From SZUA-36 sp963727635 (lineage in GTDB: Bacteria; Pseudomonadota; Gammaproteobacteria; Xanthomonadales; SZUA-36), in assembly GCA_963727635.1 (NCBI GenBank), contig CAVSHP010000021.1, positions 434,001 through 498,000 on the forward strand: a stretch of 64,000 nucleotides of DNA, in the 5' to 3' direction. Every line of letters begins with the position of its first letter. The first letter of the stretch is position 1. Positions 10,173 through 18,703 of this stretch are shown piece by piece. The notes below the pieces were generated by a model that made no database searches, had not been told where the DNA came from, and was given only the letters and a program-made list of their open reading frames with translations. A program made the translations under genes and the position numbers.

Positions 10173-11533
10173 AAATCTATTGCGGGACCCTGTTGGAGGG
10201 CGATCATTGGCGTACTGACGCCGTACTGAGTCTCACCCGGGACGGTATCATAAGTGCGATTGAGCAGGGATCGCCACGGACAGCGGATACAAGCCTGAAC
10301 GGTATCGTCGTACCGGGCATGCCCAACGCGCACAGCCATTCTTTTCAACGTCTGATCGCCGGCCTGACCGGACCGCAGGGAGTCCAGCGCGACAGTTTCT
10401 GGAGTTGGCGCGCAGCCATGTACCGCACCGCCAACCAGATTTTACCCGGACAATTCGGTGCGGTTGCGCAATGGGTATTTATTGAAATGCTGAAGGCCGG
10501 CTATACAAGTTGCGCCGAGTTTCACTATTTACACCATCAACCGGGTGGTGCGGCCTATGCCGATCCGGCCGAAATGAGCATGCGGCTTATCGCAGCCGCC
10601 GCCGGCAGCGGGATCGGTTTAACCCTTTTGCCGGTGCTCTACTGCAGCTCCGGTTTTGGGAAAAACGAAGTCAGCGCGGAACAATTACGGTTTGCAAACA
10701 CACCCGAGCAATATCTGCGCTTGCTGGAAATCTGCAGACATGCCATCACGGCAAGTCCGGTAATGCAATTGGGCATGGCGCCCCATTCGTTAAGGGCGGT
10801 ACCGGCAGACCTACTCCAGGAGGTTTTGCAGGCCTGGCCCGACCGGCGGTGTCCGGTGCATATTCATATCGCCGAACAACCTGCGGAGGTCGAAGCTTGC
10901 CAGGCACATCTTGGCGCGCGGCCGATGGAATTTTTACTCGGGCAGTTTCCGGTCGACAGGCGTTGGTGCCTGGTGCATGCGACACATATGACAACGGAAG
11001 AATTGCACTCGGCGGCAAAAAGCCAAGCCACGGCAGGTCTGTGTCCAACCACCGAAGCCGATCTGGGTGATGGTGTGTTCAGGACTGTTGACTGGTTAAG
11101 CGCCGGCGGTAATTTTGCTATTGGCTCAGACAGCAACGTCCGGATTTCCGTGGCCGAGGAGTTGCGTTTGCTCGAGTACAACGAAAGACTACGCAGCGGA
11201 CAGCGCAATGTTCTGACCACCTCCGAAACGAGCTGTGGCAGATTTCTTTACCAGCACGCTGCAAGCTCCGGCGCCACGGCCCTGGGTCAGGCCGTCGGAC
11301 GATTGGAGCCGGGTTTCCGGGCGGATTTTCTGGAATTGGATTGCAATCACGAATTATTAGCCGGTCGTGATCCCGACGCGGTCCTTGATAGCTGGATATT
11401 TGCGGGTGACAATTCGATGCTCAATTCGGTGTGGGTTGCCGGCCGGCGACTGGTGGAATGCGGACAGCATATTGCGGAAACGGAAAGCAGGGCAGGTTTT
11501 AAACAGACAGTTTCGGGGATGCTCTCAGCATGA
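10157..11533 (+). CDS. hutF: Formimidoylglutamate deiminase
   Basis: Amidohydrolase-superfamily enzyme converting N-formimidoyl-L-glutamate to N-formyl-L-glutamate and ammonia, which feeds HutG directly. Visible metal and active-site motifs are PGMPNAHSHSFQR (HxH), HIHIAEQPAEVEAC, WCLVHATHM and AIGSDSNVRIS (the catalytic Asp). 458 residues, the normal length for HutF. The start overlaps hutG and the stop overlaps the next gene as ATGA, so the four genes from 9384 to 12587 form a coupled unit. HutF with HutG marks the deiminase/deformylase variant of histidine catabolism rather than the formiminoglutamase variant. Confidence 0.93.
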   Translation: MVAVLKIYCGTLLEGDHWRTDAVLSLTRDGIISAIEQGSPRTADTSLNGIVVPGMPNAHSHSFQRLIAGLTGPQGVQRDSFWSWRAAMYRTANQILPGQFGAVAQWVFIEMLKAGYTSCAEFHYLHHQPGGAAYADPAEMSMRLIAAAAGSGIGLTLLPVLYCSSGFGKNEVSAEQLRFANTPEQYLRLLEICRHAITASPVMQLGMAPHSLRAVPADLLQEVLQAWPDRRCPVHIHIAEQPAEVEACQAHLGARPMEFLLGQFPVDRRWCLVHATHMTTEELHSAAKSQATAGLCPTTEADLGDGVFRTVDWLSAGGNFAIGSDSNVRISVAEELRLLEYNERLRSGQRNVLTTSETSCGRFLYQHAASSGATALGQAVGRLEPGFRADFLELDCNHELLAGRDPDAVLDSWIFAGDNSMLNSVWVAGRRLVECGQHIAETESRAGFKQTVSGMLSA

Positions 11534-12126
11534 ATACAATGCCATTTTCCAGCGCCGCCGAACGCAACCGGCAACCAATTCTCGAACAGCTGATGAAGCT
11601 GCTTCCACAAAATGGATCAGTGCTTGAGATCGGTTCCGGAACGGGTCAGCACGCCGTATTTTTTACGCAAAACATGCCAGGCCTTATGTGGCAACCAAGC
11701 GACAGGGAAGAAAACCTGGCAGGTCTGGAAACCCGATTTGCTGCAGAGGGCAATGAGAATATCCTGCCGCCGATTAAACTGGATGTGGTTCACGATTCAT
11801 GGCCAGCTTACTGTTACGATGCCGCGTACTCCGCCAATACAGCCCATATCATGGCCTGGGAAGCGGTGGTTGCGATGTTTGCCGGGGTTTCGGCGCATCT
11901 CGACACCGGGGCCAGATTTTGTCTTTACGGACCGTTCAATATCGACAATCAGTTTACCTCGCCAAGTAATGCACATTTTGATGCGAGCCTGCGCGCCGAA
12001 GACTCGAGAATGGGTATTCGTGATATGGCAGTGATCGAGTCCCTGGCGAGCCTGCATGAAATGAAACTTGAATATAAACTTGCCATGCCGGCCAATAATT
12101 TTATCCTTGTGTTTAAAAAAATATGA
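11530..12126 (+). CDS. DUF938-type SAM-dependent methyltransferase
   Basis: 198 residues. The SAM-binding motif I is SVLEIGSGTGQHAVFF (residues ~31-46), followed by an acidic strand end (WQPSDREENLAGLE). NTAHIMAWEAVVAMFAGV and LYGPFNIDNQFTSPSNAHFDASLR are the conserved blocks of the DUF938 family, whose substrate is unknown to me. It starts inside the hutF stop (ATGA) and its stop overlaps the next ATG, so it is co-translated with the hut genes, although no role in histidine catabolism is obvious. Confidence 0.88.
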   Translation: MNTMPFSSAAERNRQPILEQLMKLLPQNGSVLEIGSGTGQHAVFFTQNMPGLMWQPSDREENLAGLETRFAAEGNENILPPIKLDVVHDSWPAYCYDAAYSANTAHIMAWEAVVAMFAGVSAHLDTGARFCLYGPFNIDNQFTSPSNAHFDASLRAEDSRMGIRDMAVIESLASLHEMKLEYKLAMPANNFILVFKKI

Positions 12127-12587
12127 CGCGAATTGACCCGATTTTCTGGCAACGTCTGGCTCAACAGGCGGAAGGCTTGCTCAGCGTGTCCACAAACCGG
12201 ATCACGAACGCCGCAAATCTCAGCGCGCTGTTATACCAGGAATTGATTGATATCAGCTGGGTCGGATTCTATTTTCTGCACGGTGATAAGCTCCTGCTTG
12301 GCCCTTTCCAGGGAAAACCGGCCTGCGTCAGCATCGACATGGGCAAGGGTGTTTGTGGTGCCGCCGCAGCGTCGGGGAAAACGTTACGTGTCGCAGATGT
12401 CGATGCATTTGACGGTCATATCGCCTGCGATGCCGCCGCGCGTTCTGAAATCGTGGTACCGCTTTTCAAACGGGATGAATTGCTCGGTGTGCTCGATATA
12501 GACAGCACCCGAATTGACCGTTTCAGCGAGGAGGATGAAGCTGGTCTGAACGCCCTGGCGCAGGTGTACCTGGATTCAGTTGAATAA
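12123..12587 (+). CDS. msrC: Free methionine-(R)-sulfoxide reductase (GAF domain)
   Basis: GAF-fold enzyme that reduces free L-methionine-(R)-sulfoxide with thioredoxin. 154 residues in a single GAF domain. The three family cysteines are present: Cys68 in GKPACVS, Cys78 in GKGVCGAAA and Cys102 in GHIACDAAARSEI. LLGVLDIDSTRIDRFSEED closes the domain. It overlaps the methyltransferase start/stop by four bases, and its 3' end overlaps the convergent sixA gene by 12 bases. The family assignment is firm; the symbol follows E. coli usage. Confidence 0.9.
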   Translation: MTRIDPIFWQRLAQQAEGLLSVSTNRITNAANLSALLYQELIDISWVGFYFLHGDKLLLGPFQGKPACVSIDMGKGVCGAAAASGKTLRVADVDAFDGHIACDAAARSEIVVPLFKRDELLGVLDIDSTRIDRFSEEDEAGLNALAQVYLDSVE

Positions 12588-13087
12588 AAAATCTTCCTGT
12601 CGCTTCAGGTGAAGCAGGTTACCCGTGCGAGACTGCCGTCTGAAACCGGCAGGAAACTCGATGACAGCGAGGGTCCCGGTACCCATCGCCTTGATACCGG
12701 CAGCCTGTTCCTGCTGCAAAACACTAAACAGAAGATTCATTACACCAGGGTTGTGCCCGATCATCAACAGGCGCTCGCCGTAACTGAATGCATCTTCGAC
12801 CAGGGTCAAAAGCACGGTTAAAGATGCAGCATAAATCGAATCAATATAATCGGTCGAGTCCTGCAGACAGCGGCCAGTACGAGAGAAACGGGGCGAGAGT
12901 TTCACGGGTTCGCCTGGCGGGGGAACAAAAAATGGTATCGGGGAAGTTCGAGTGTTTCAAATGCCCATCTCGACAGCAGACGTGCATGCTGGTTGCCAAT
13001 CGGACTGAGAGGCCTGGAAAAATCATTTCCCAGTGGGTCCCACGACTCCGCTGCAGCGTGGCGTAACAAGTACAGTTGTTGTGTCAA
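12576..13087 (-). CDS. sixA: Phosphohistidine phosphatase SixA-like, two frameshifts
   Basis: Small histidine-phosphatase-superfamily enzyme; SixA dephosphorylates phosphohistidine in relay proteins. It begins at TTG with QQLYLLRHAAAE, the RHG-type catalytic motif, followed by DFSRPLSPIGNQHARLL. The second catalytic block is LLMIGHNPGVMNLL, and the family phrase CSPARRTRETLAPF lies between in another frame. Frames change near 12945 and near 12860, and the three pieces join into a normal ~165-residue SixA. Indels are likely errors, as elsewhere in the first 13 kb. It follows the dehydratase gene by 20 bases on the same strand. Confidence 0.82.
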
Positions 13088-13107
13088 GCGGAACGCAACT
13101 CCGGCAA

Positions 13108-14079
13108 TCAGGGCTTGAAAGGAAGATGTTCAAGGTCAACGTTGCCACCACTGATGATGGCGCCGACACGCTTGCCGGAAAAATCTCCGGGTGATGCCAG
13201 GATCGCGGCAATGACGGTTGCGGATGAAGGCTCTATCAGCATGCGGAATCGTTCCCAGACCAACGCCATTGCCTCGACGATGCCCGCTTCACTGACGGTA
13301 ATCACCTTGTCCACGGTTTCACTGATGATTTCAAAATTCAGTATGCCAACGATTGCCCGCAGACCGTCTGCAATGGTATTGACCGGGAAGTGATCTACCC
13401 GCTTACCCTGTCTCAGGCTCAGCGCAGTATCCCCTGCTCCTTCCGGCTCCGCGCCAATGACCCTGACAGCGGGTATGAGCGCGCGTGCGGCAATTGCGCT
13501 GCCACTGATCAAGCCGCCGCCGCCCACTGGCGACAGGATAATATCCAGTCCCGGGATCTGATCAGTCATTTCAATGACCACAGTACCCTGGCCGCTGATA
13601 ATGTGCCGGTGATCATAGGGCGGTACAGGAATGCAGCCCCTGGCAACGAGGTCCGCAAGACCTTTTTCCCTGGCTTGCTGGCTCGGGGGGCACAAAACGA
13701 TTTCACCGCCGTTGCGGCGTACGGCCTCCATCTTGGTTTGAACGGAATTCTCGGGCATCACGACCCATGCACGGCGGTTGTGTTCGGATGCCGCGAGCGC
13801 CAGTGCGGCCCCGTGGTTACCCGAGGAATGGGTGGCCACATCACCCTTGCGGCCGGTTTCATCCAACAGGGCGATTGCATTGCTGGCGCCGCGGAATTTG
13901 AATGAACAGGTACGCTGCAGGTTCTCGCATTTTAGCCAAACTTCACAGCCCAATTCGGCATTTAGCTGCGGATCGGTGAGCACCGGCGTGGTACGGACCG
14001 CGCCACTGATACGTTGTTTTGCGGAAAAAATGTCCGCGATGTCAGGAATTTGGTCTGCCGCTTTATCGCTCATCGTCAT
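13108..14079 (-). CDS. Threonine dehydratase / serine racemase-like PLP enzyme
   Basis: Fold-type II PLP enzyme, 323 residues with no regulatory ACT domain, resembling catabolic threonine dehydratases and serine racemases. The PLP lysine lies in SFKFRGASNA (residues ~61-70), ATHSSGNHGAALALAA follows, and SPVGGGGLISG is the phosphate-binding glycine loop. The residue before the SFKFRGA block is Cys (RTCSFK), where many relatives have Gly. ISGGNVDLEHL at the C-terminus is typical of the family. A G-rich patch upstream of 14079 may be the ribosome site. It is divergent from pepN and probably co-transcribed with sixA. I cannot tell dehydratase from racemase by sequence. Confidence 0.85.
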   Translation of the reverse strand: MTMSDKAADQIPDIADIFSAKQRISGAVRTTPVLTDPQLNAELGCEVWLKCENLQRTCSFKFRGASNAIALLDETGRKGDVATHSSGNHGAALALAASEHNRRAWVVMPENSVQTKMEAVRRNGGEIVLCPPSQQAREKGLADLVARGCIPVPPYDHRHIISGQGTVVIEMTDQIPGLDIILSPVGGGGLISGSAIAARALIPAVRVIGAEPEGAGDTALSLRQGKRVDHFPVNTIADGLRAIVGILNFEIISETVDKVITVSEAGIVEAMALVWERFRMLIEPSSATVIAAILASPGDFSGKRVGAIISGGNVDLEHLPFKP

Positions 14080-14136
14080 ATAATACTGGCCCCCCCAAGC
14101 ACTTCGCCAGCGAAAATTGAATAGAGGAACAGGTTT

Positions 14137-16776
14137 ATGAAAGACGGTACAACCGGCAAATCAATTTATCGCAAGGATTACAAGACTTACCCTTGGGATG
14201 TAAAGCAACTGGATCTTTTCTTTGACATTGGCCGCGAAACCACAACGGTTCGGGCCGAGATGGAGTTTCACCTCAAGGATGGTTTATTACCGTCACACGA
14301 CATTGTGCTGAACGGCGGCGATCTGGAACTGCTCTCACTGTCACTCAACGGTCATCCCCTGGGTGAGGGCGACTTTATTGTAAAAGGCGAATCGTTGACG
14401 ATTCCCGGCGCGCCGCCCAAAAGCGTATTAAAAACAGAGGTCAGAATACACCCGGCCAGCAACTCCGCGCTGGAAGGTTTGTATGTTTCCGGTGAATTCC
14501 TGCTGACCCAGTGCGAAGCGCAAGGATTTCGCAAAATTACCTGGTTTCCCGACCGCCCGGATGTGATGACAACCTACCGCGTAACCATGGAAGCGGACCA
14601 GGCGGAATTTCCGGTGTTATTGTCAAACGGCAACCGTGTGGCCGCAGGTGAATTACCCGGCGGCCGTCATTGGGTCCGATGGGAAGACCCCTTCCCCAAA
14701 CCTTCTTACCTGTTTGCCCTGGTGGCGGGCGACCTGGCAATGGTAGAAGATCATTTCAAGACCCGCAGCGGGCGGGATGTTGTGTTGAGGATTTATGTTG
14801 AAGCGGAAAACCTCGACCGTTGCGGGCATGCGATGGAGTCACTGATCAATGCGATGCGCTGGGACGAGGTGCGATTCAATCTCGAATACGATCTCGATAT
14901 TTTCCACATCGTTGCCACCAATGATTTCAACATGGGGGCAATGGAAAATAAATCGCTGAATATCTTCAATTCAAAGTACGTGCTGGCGCGGCCGGATACG
15001 GCGACAGATTTCGATTACCAGGGGATTGAAGGTGTCATCGGGCATGAATATTTCCATAACTGGACCGGCAATCGCGTCACTTGCCGGGACTGGTTCGAGT
15101 TGACCCTGAAAGAAGGTCTCACGGTGTTTCGGGATGAGGAGTTTTCTGCAGATATGCAATCGCGGGCGGTAAAACGCATCAGGGTAATCCGCGATCTCAG
15201 GAGCAGGCAGTTTCCCGAGGACGACGGACCGATGTCGCATCCGATCAGACCCGACCATTATGTAGAAATCAACAATTTTTACACCGCCACGGTTTATCAG
15301 AAAGGCGCAGCGATCATTCGCATGTACCATACTTTATTGGGAGAATCGGGCTTCCAAAAGGGTATGCAATTATATTTTGAACGCCATGACGGCCAGGCCG
15401 TTACCTGTGATGATTTCCTTGCTGCAATGGCGGATGCCAACGCGACCAACCTGGACCGGTTCGGGCGCTGGTATAGCCAGTCCGGCACGCCGCGGGTGCG
15501 TGTTTCCGACCATTACGATGCAGAAACTCAGAAGTACACGCTGACATTGACGCAGCATACGAATCCCACGCATGACCAACCGACTAAGCAGGCCCTGGTT
15601 ATTCCGTTTGCAGTCGGCTTGCTGACTGGCGCTGGCGAGGAGTTGCCAACACGACTCGAGACCGGGACGGATGTCGTTGACGGCACCCGGTTGTTGGTCA
15701 TGAAGGATGAAAGGCAGGAATATACATTTGTCGATGTTGCGGAAAAACCGGTGCCTTCTTTATTCAGGGATTACTCCGCGCCGGTCAAGATATATTACGA
15801 CTACTCGCCTGAACAGCTTGCCACCCTGATTGCGCATGACAGCGATGCGTTCGTGCGCTGGGATGCTGCACAGCGTATGGCGGAAAGCGCCATACTCGAA
15901 TTATGCAGTCGGTCTGCGAAGGGTTTGGAATTGACGCTGGATGAATCATTGCTGAAAGCGTTTCAGGGCATGCTTTCAGACCGGGCTGCCGACCCGGCGT
16001 TGCTGGCCGAGGCCATGAGCCTGCCGGATGAAGACTACATAGCAGAGCAGATGGAAGTCGTTGATGTCGACGGCATTCACGCCGCCCGCAGGTTTATCAA
16101 GAGAGGGCTGGCCGGCAATCTCAAGGTGCTTTTTGCTGAACGTTATGCCGAATTCAATGATGGGCAAGCCTATCAGAAATCATCCTCGGCCATGGCCCGC
16201 AGGGCGCTAAAGAACACCTGTCTTTCCTACCTGGTTGAGACGGGCATGGGTGAGGCGCTGGCCGTGGCCCAACTGCATTCAAGTGACAACATGACGGACA
16301 CGCTGGCAGCCATAAAGGGCCTGGTGCTGATGGATTCGTCACAGGCCGCAACGGCACTGGCGGAATTTGAGTCCAGGTGGAAGAACGATGCCCTGGTCAT
16401 GGACAAATGGTTCAGCATACAGGCCATTCAACCCGGCCCGAATACGCTGAACAGGGTGAGAGAGTTAATGCAGCACTCCGCGTTCAGTATTCAGAACCCG
16501 AACAAGGTGCGTTCACTTATCGGCGTGTTTTCAATGTTGAACCCGACCGGGTTTCACGTTGCCGATGGTTCGGGCTATGCATTCCATGCCGATTGCGTCA
16601 TTGAACTGGATGGCTTGAATCCGCAGATGGCCGCCAGGATGGCTTCGGCGTTCAATCGTTGGAAGCGATATGACGGGGACAGAAAAGCGTTGATGAAAGC
16701 GCAGTTGCAACGTATTGCAGCCACTGAAGGTTTGTCGGGTGACGTTGCTGAAATCGTCAACAATGCCCTGCGCTAA
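14137..16776 (+). CDS. pepN: Aminopeptidase N (M1 family)
   Basis: Cytosolic zinc aminopeptidase that trims N-terminal residues from peptides, a main route of peptide recycling. 879 residues, matching the family (E. coli ~870). The exopeptidase motif NMGAMENKSLNIFN (GAMEN) is followed by GVIGHEYFHNWTGNRV (HEXXH, residue ~304) and KEGLTVFRDEEF, which holds the third zinc ligand Glu. The C-terminal helical superdomain runs to the end (GDVAEIVNNALR). Fully in frame, in contrast to the genes before 13.1 kb. Start ATG at 14137 has GAGGAACAGG upstream. Confidence 0.96.
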   Translation: MKDGTTGKSIYRKDYKTYPWDVKQLDLFFDIGRETTTVRAEMEFHLKDGLLPSHDIVLNGGDLELLSLSLNGHPLGEGDFIVKGESLTIPGAPPKSVLKTEVRIHPASNSALEGLYVSGEFLLTQCEAQGFRKITWFPDRPDVMTTYRVTMEADQAEFPVLLSNGNRVAAGELPGGRHWVRWEDPFPKPSYLFALVAGDLAMVEDHFKTRSGRDVVLRIYVEAENLDRCGHAMESLINAMRWDEVRFNLEYDLDIFHIVATNDFNMGAMENKSLNIFNSKYVLARPDTATDFDYQGIEGVIGHEYFHNWTGNRVTCRDWFELTLKEGLTVFRDEEFSADMQSRAVKRIRVIRDLRSRQFPEDDGPMSHPIRPDHYVEINNFYTATVYQKGAAIIRMYHTLLGESGFQKGMQLYFERHDGQAVTCDDFLAAMADANATNLDRFGRWYSQSGTPRVRVSDHYDAETQKYTLTLTQHTNPTHDQPTKQALVIPFAVGLLTGAGEELPTRLETGTDVVDGTRLLVMKDERQEYTFVDVAEKPVPSLFRDYSAPVKIYYDYSPEQLATLIAHDSDAFVRWDAAQRMAESAILELCSRSAKGLELTLDESLLKAFQGMLSDRAADPALLAEAMSLPDEDYIAEQMEVVDVDGIHAARRFIKRGLAGNLKVLFAERYAEFNDGQAYQKSSSAMARRALKNTCLSYLVETGMGEALAVAQLHSSDNMTDTLAAIKGLVLMDSSQAATALAEFESRWKNDALVMDKWFSIQAIQPGPNTLNRVRELMQHSAFSIQNPNKVRSLIGVFSMLNPTGFHVADGSGYAFHADCVIELDGLNPQMAARMASAFNRWKRYDGDRKALMKAQLQRIAATEGLSGDVAEIVNNALR

Positions 16777-16817
16777 GCAGGCCAGGCCGGTGGACACGCA
16801 ACCTGGATATCACCCCG

Positions 16818-17279
16818 ATGATTAAACATCGGTGTACAAGGGGCTTGAAGAGTATCTGCCTCACACCGGCTTTTGTGCTGTTCAAATTTTTAAGCGTAAG
16901 CCTGTGTATTTTGTCACTGTCCGCCTGCGCCACCGGTGCTGTCGATCATGAACCTTCAATTCAGATTTCAGGCACGGTAATTGAAAACCAGACTGAAATG
17001 TTCGTTTCAGCGGTCAGGTTGCTGGTGCCGGTGACAGGAAACTTTGTTTCATGTGGGAATATCCCGCCCGGGTCCATGTGTTCAACGACATTCCCGGAAG
17101 CGGCCTACACGGGAAATCCTGTCGAGATTACCTGGAGCGCGGGTGGCCAGATCCATTCGACCGGTCAGTTTGCCCTGCAACTTCCAATTGATATCGACGC
17201 ATACAAAACCGCGGTGGTTCAGGTGGTCATTTCAGGTCCAGAATCAGCCGGTGCCATCATCGTCCAGCATTCGGATTAA
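16818..17279 (+). CDS. Putative lipoprotein, unknown function
   Basis: 153 residues. A basic N-terminus and hydrophobic segment end in a lipobox, LSLSACATG (Cys at ~residue 40), so it is probably a lipoprotein. The mature part is beta-rich (IQISGTVIENQTEMFVSAVRLLVP) with two cysteines, CGNIPPGSMC, that could form a disulfide, and could adopt an Ig-like fold. I do not recognise a family. The start codon sits in a short inverted repeat (CCGATG ATTAAA CATCGG), which could occlude initiation. It follows pepN by 41 bases with no terminator, so they may be co-transcribed. Confidence 0.65.
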   Translation: MIKHRCTRGLKSICLTPAFVLFKFLSVSLCILSLSACATGAVDHEPSIQISGTVIENQTEMFVSAVRLLVPVTGNFVSCGNIPPGSMCSTTFPEAAYTGNPVEITWSAGGQIHSTGQFALQLPIDIDAYKTAVVQVVISGPESAGAIIVQHSD

Positions 17280-17301
17280 GGCTGACACTACGCTGGCAGG
17301 A

Positions 17302-17511
17302 TCAGCGTTCCTTCAATGCTTTCAGAAACAACCGACGTTCCAGGTCGGCGTCATTGCGTGTCGGAAACTTGAGTGGCAGGCGCAGTTCACCGGTGAAATT
17401 GATGTTGAACTGGTAGCCCTCATTGTTATCCGCGGTAAAAACCCTGCTTACCAGCGCTACATTGTCGAGCACGATTGCAAAACCCTGCAGTTCGTATACT
17501 TCTCTGCCCAT
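17302..17511 (-). CDS. Small conserved-looking protein, unknown function
   Basis: 69 residues starting MGREVYELQGFAIVLDNV, with a GGGAG about nine bases before the ATG. The sequence is balanced in composition (ALVSRVFTADNNEGYQFNINF then LRLPLKFPTRNDADLERR) and reads like a real small cytosolic protein, but I know no family. It is convergent with the lipoprotein at 16818 and divergent from the one at 17673. A shadow ORF overlaps it on the plus strand; the ribosome site and composition favour this one. Confidence 0.5.
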   Translation of the reverse strand: MGREVYELQGFAIVLDNVALVSRVFTADNNEGYQFNINFTGELRLPLKFPTRNDADLERRLFLKALKER

Positions 17512-17672
17512 CTTCTACACTCCCGAATTAAACTGTTGCGATTGTACATTCCTGACTGACCGGGGAAGAGTGAAATTGCTTACGGCGTCCTGTTCAGGCA
17601 GAAACAACCGAAATCTGCTATTCTTGTAAATAGGATACACATTCCGCTAGCCAGGCCGGCTTTGGAGAATCC

Positions 17673-18497
17673 ATGAAGAATTTGCTTGCGTTATTCCTGT
17701 TGGTCTTTCTGACCGGTTGCGTCAGTTATTACCAACCGGAATCAGCGTTGGAAGACGGCGTTTATTACGCCGCGGATGATCCATCCTATGTCTACAATCC
17801 GGATGATTATTCCGGGGTGGTTTACTACCCGTGGTCGACGCTCGATTATTTCTACTTCACTTACGGTGCGTATCCCGGATACGGTTTTGGCTATGGCTAT
17901 CCGTACAGATATGCAGTGTGGGCTTATCCGGCGTGGGCTTATTATTCGTATGATTACTATGGTTATTATTCGCCATGGTACTCCTCTTCTTATTACGACC
18001 CGTATTGGAGACCTCATCACAGTGGCTGCCATCACCACGGCCACTGCCGTGACAATGACAATAATGACCGGGATGCCGGAGATGATCGCTATGCAGGGGA
18101 TGGCCAACAATATCATGGAAAAACTGGTGTTGTAGACGAAGAGAACGCGTTTTACAGTCCTAACAGCAAGGACAAAATGGGCCATGCCGCCGGCTATCCG
18201 CCAATGAAGCGCTATGTTTCGAAGACAGCAAACGGACGCACCGGAAGTGAGGGTATGGCCGTGCATAACAACAAGCCCACGAAATTTGCCAAAAGCCGGG
18301 TTGAACCCGTACACCCTCGTTCAGCAAGTCCCATCACTGTAAAGCCTATGGCAGCAGGTACCCCGCCACGCCCGCCAAGCGCACCGGCAAACAATACATT
18401 TTCCGGTAATAACAGGCAATCACGATCGTTTAGTGCGCCCTCGCACCCACCGTCATCGAATTATGGCAAATCGTCACGTCAAAAGGACCGCGATTAA
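17673..18497 (+). CDS. Tyrosine-rich lipoprotein with His cluster
   Basis: 274 residues. The signal peptide ends in the lipobox FLTGCVSYY (Cys ~16), so it is predicted to be lipid-anchored. Residues ~25-115 are extremely aromatic: runs such as WAYYSYDYYGYYSPWYSSSYYDPYW have a Tyr at roughly every third position. A metal-binding-like cluster follows, HHSGCHHHGHCRDND (about six His and two Cys), then an Asp-rich stretch. The C-terminal half is Ser/Pro/Lys-rich and probably disordered. TTTGGAG precedes the ATG. Some bacteria carry repetitive Tyr/Gly lipoproteins of unknown role. The sequence suggests a cell-surface polymer-binding or metal-binding protein; function unknown. Confidence 0.75.
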   Translation: MKNLLALFLLVFLTGCVSYYQPESALEDGVYYAADDPSYVYNPDDYSGVVYYPWSTLDYFYFTYGAYPGYGFGYGYPYRYAVWAYPAWAYYSYDYYGYYSPWYSSSYYDPYWRPHHSGCHHHGHCRDNDNNDRDAGDDRYAGDGQQYHGKTGVVDEENAFYSPNSKDKMGHAAGYPPMKRYVSKTANGRTGSEGMAVHNNKPTKFAKSRVEPVHPRSASPITVKPMAAGTPPRPPSAPANNTFSGNNRQSRSFSAPSHPPSSNYGKSSRQKDRD

Positions 18498-18650
18498 AAA
18501 GTCCGTAGTTGGCCTGGTTACCTGAGCGGCGGAATTCAGGATATTCCTGCAAAATGCATTAAACCGGCAGGCGCTGGTGCTGAAGGAAGCAGTGCTTGTA
18601 TCAAGCCACAGCAAGCTCGCGCGCTCGCTATGGAGCTTGAATCTGAATAA

Positions 18651-18680
18651 ATTACATTTATCCTTGAAATTCAGTACAAT
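18651..18680 (+). promoter_or_regulatory. Candidate mnmG promoter
   Basis: ATTACA (-35, four of six matches) at 18651-18656 and TACAAT (-10, five of six) at 18675-18680, with an 18-base spacer. This would start transcription near 18687, about 17 bases before the mnmG ATG. The call rests on consensus match only. Confidence 0.45.
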
Positions 18681-18703
18681 GCGCGACTCCATATCAATGA
18701 GCA

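Noticed and set aside
17742..18314. 190-codon ORF on the minus strand opposite the Tyr-rich lipoprotein
   Set aside because: Its Ile/Val-rich repeats mirror Tyr codons on the other strand; no start signal. The plus-strand gene has a lipobox and ribosome site.
18498..18703. tRNA or ncRNA in this gap
   Set aside because: No cloverleaf or terminator; only a promoter candidate.
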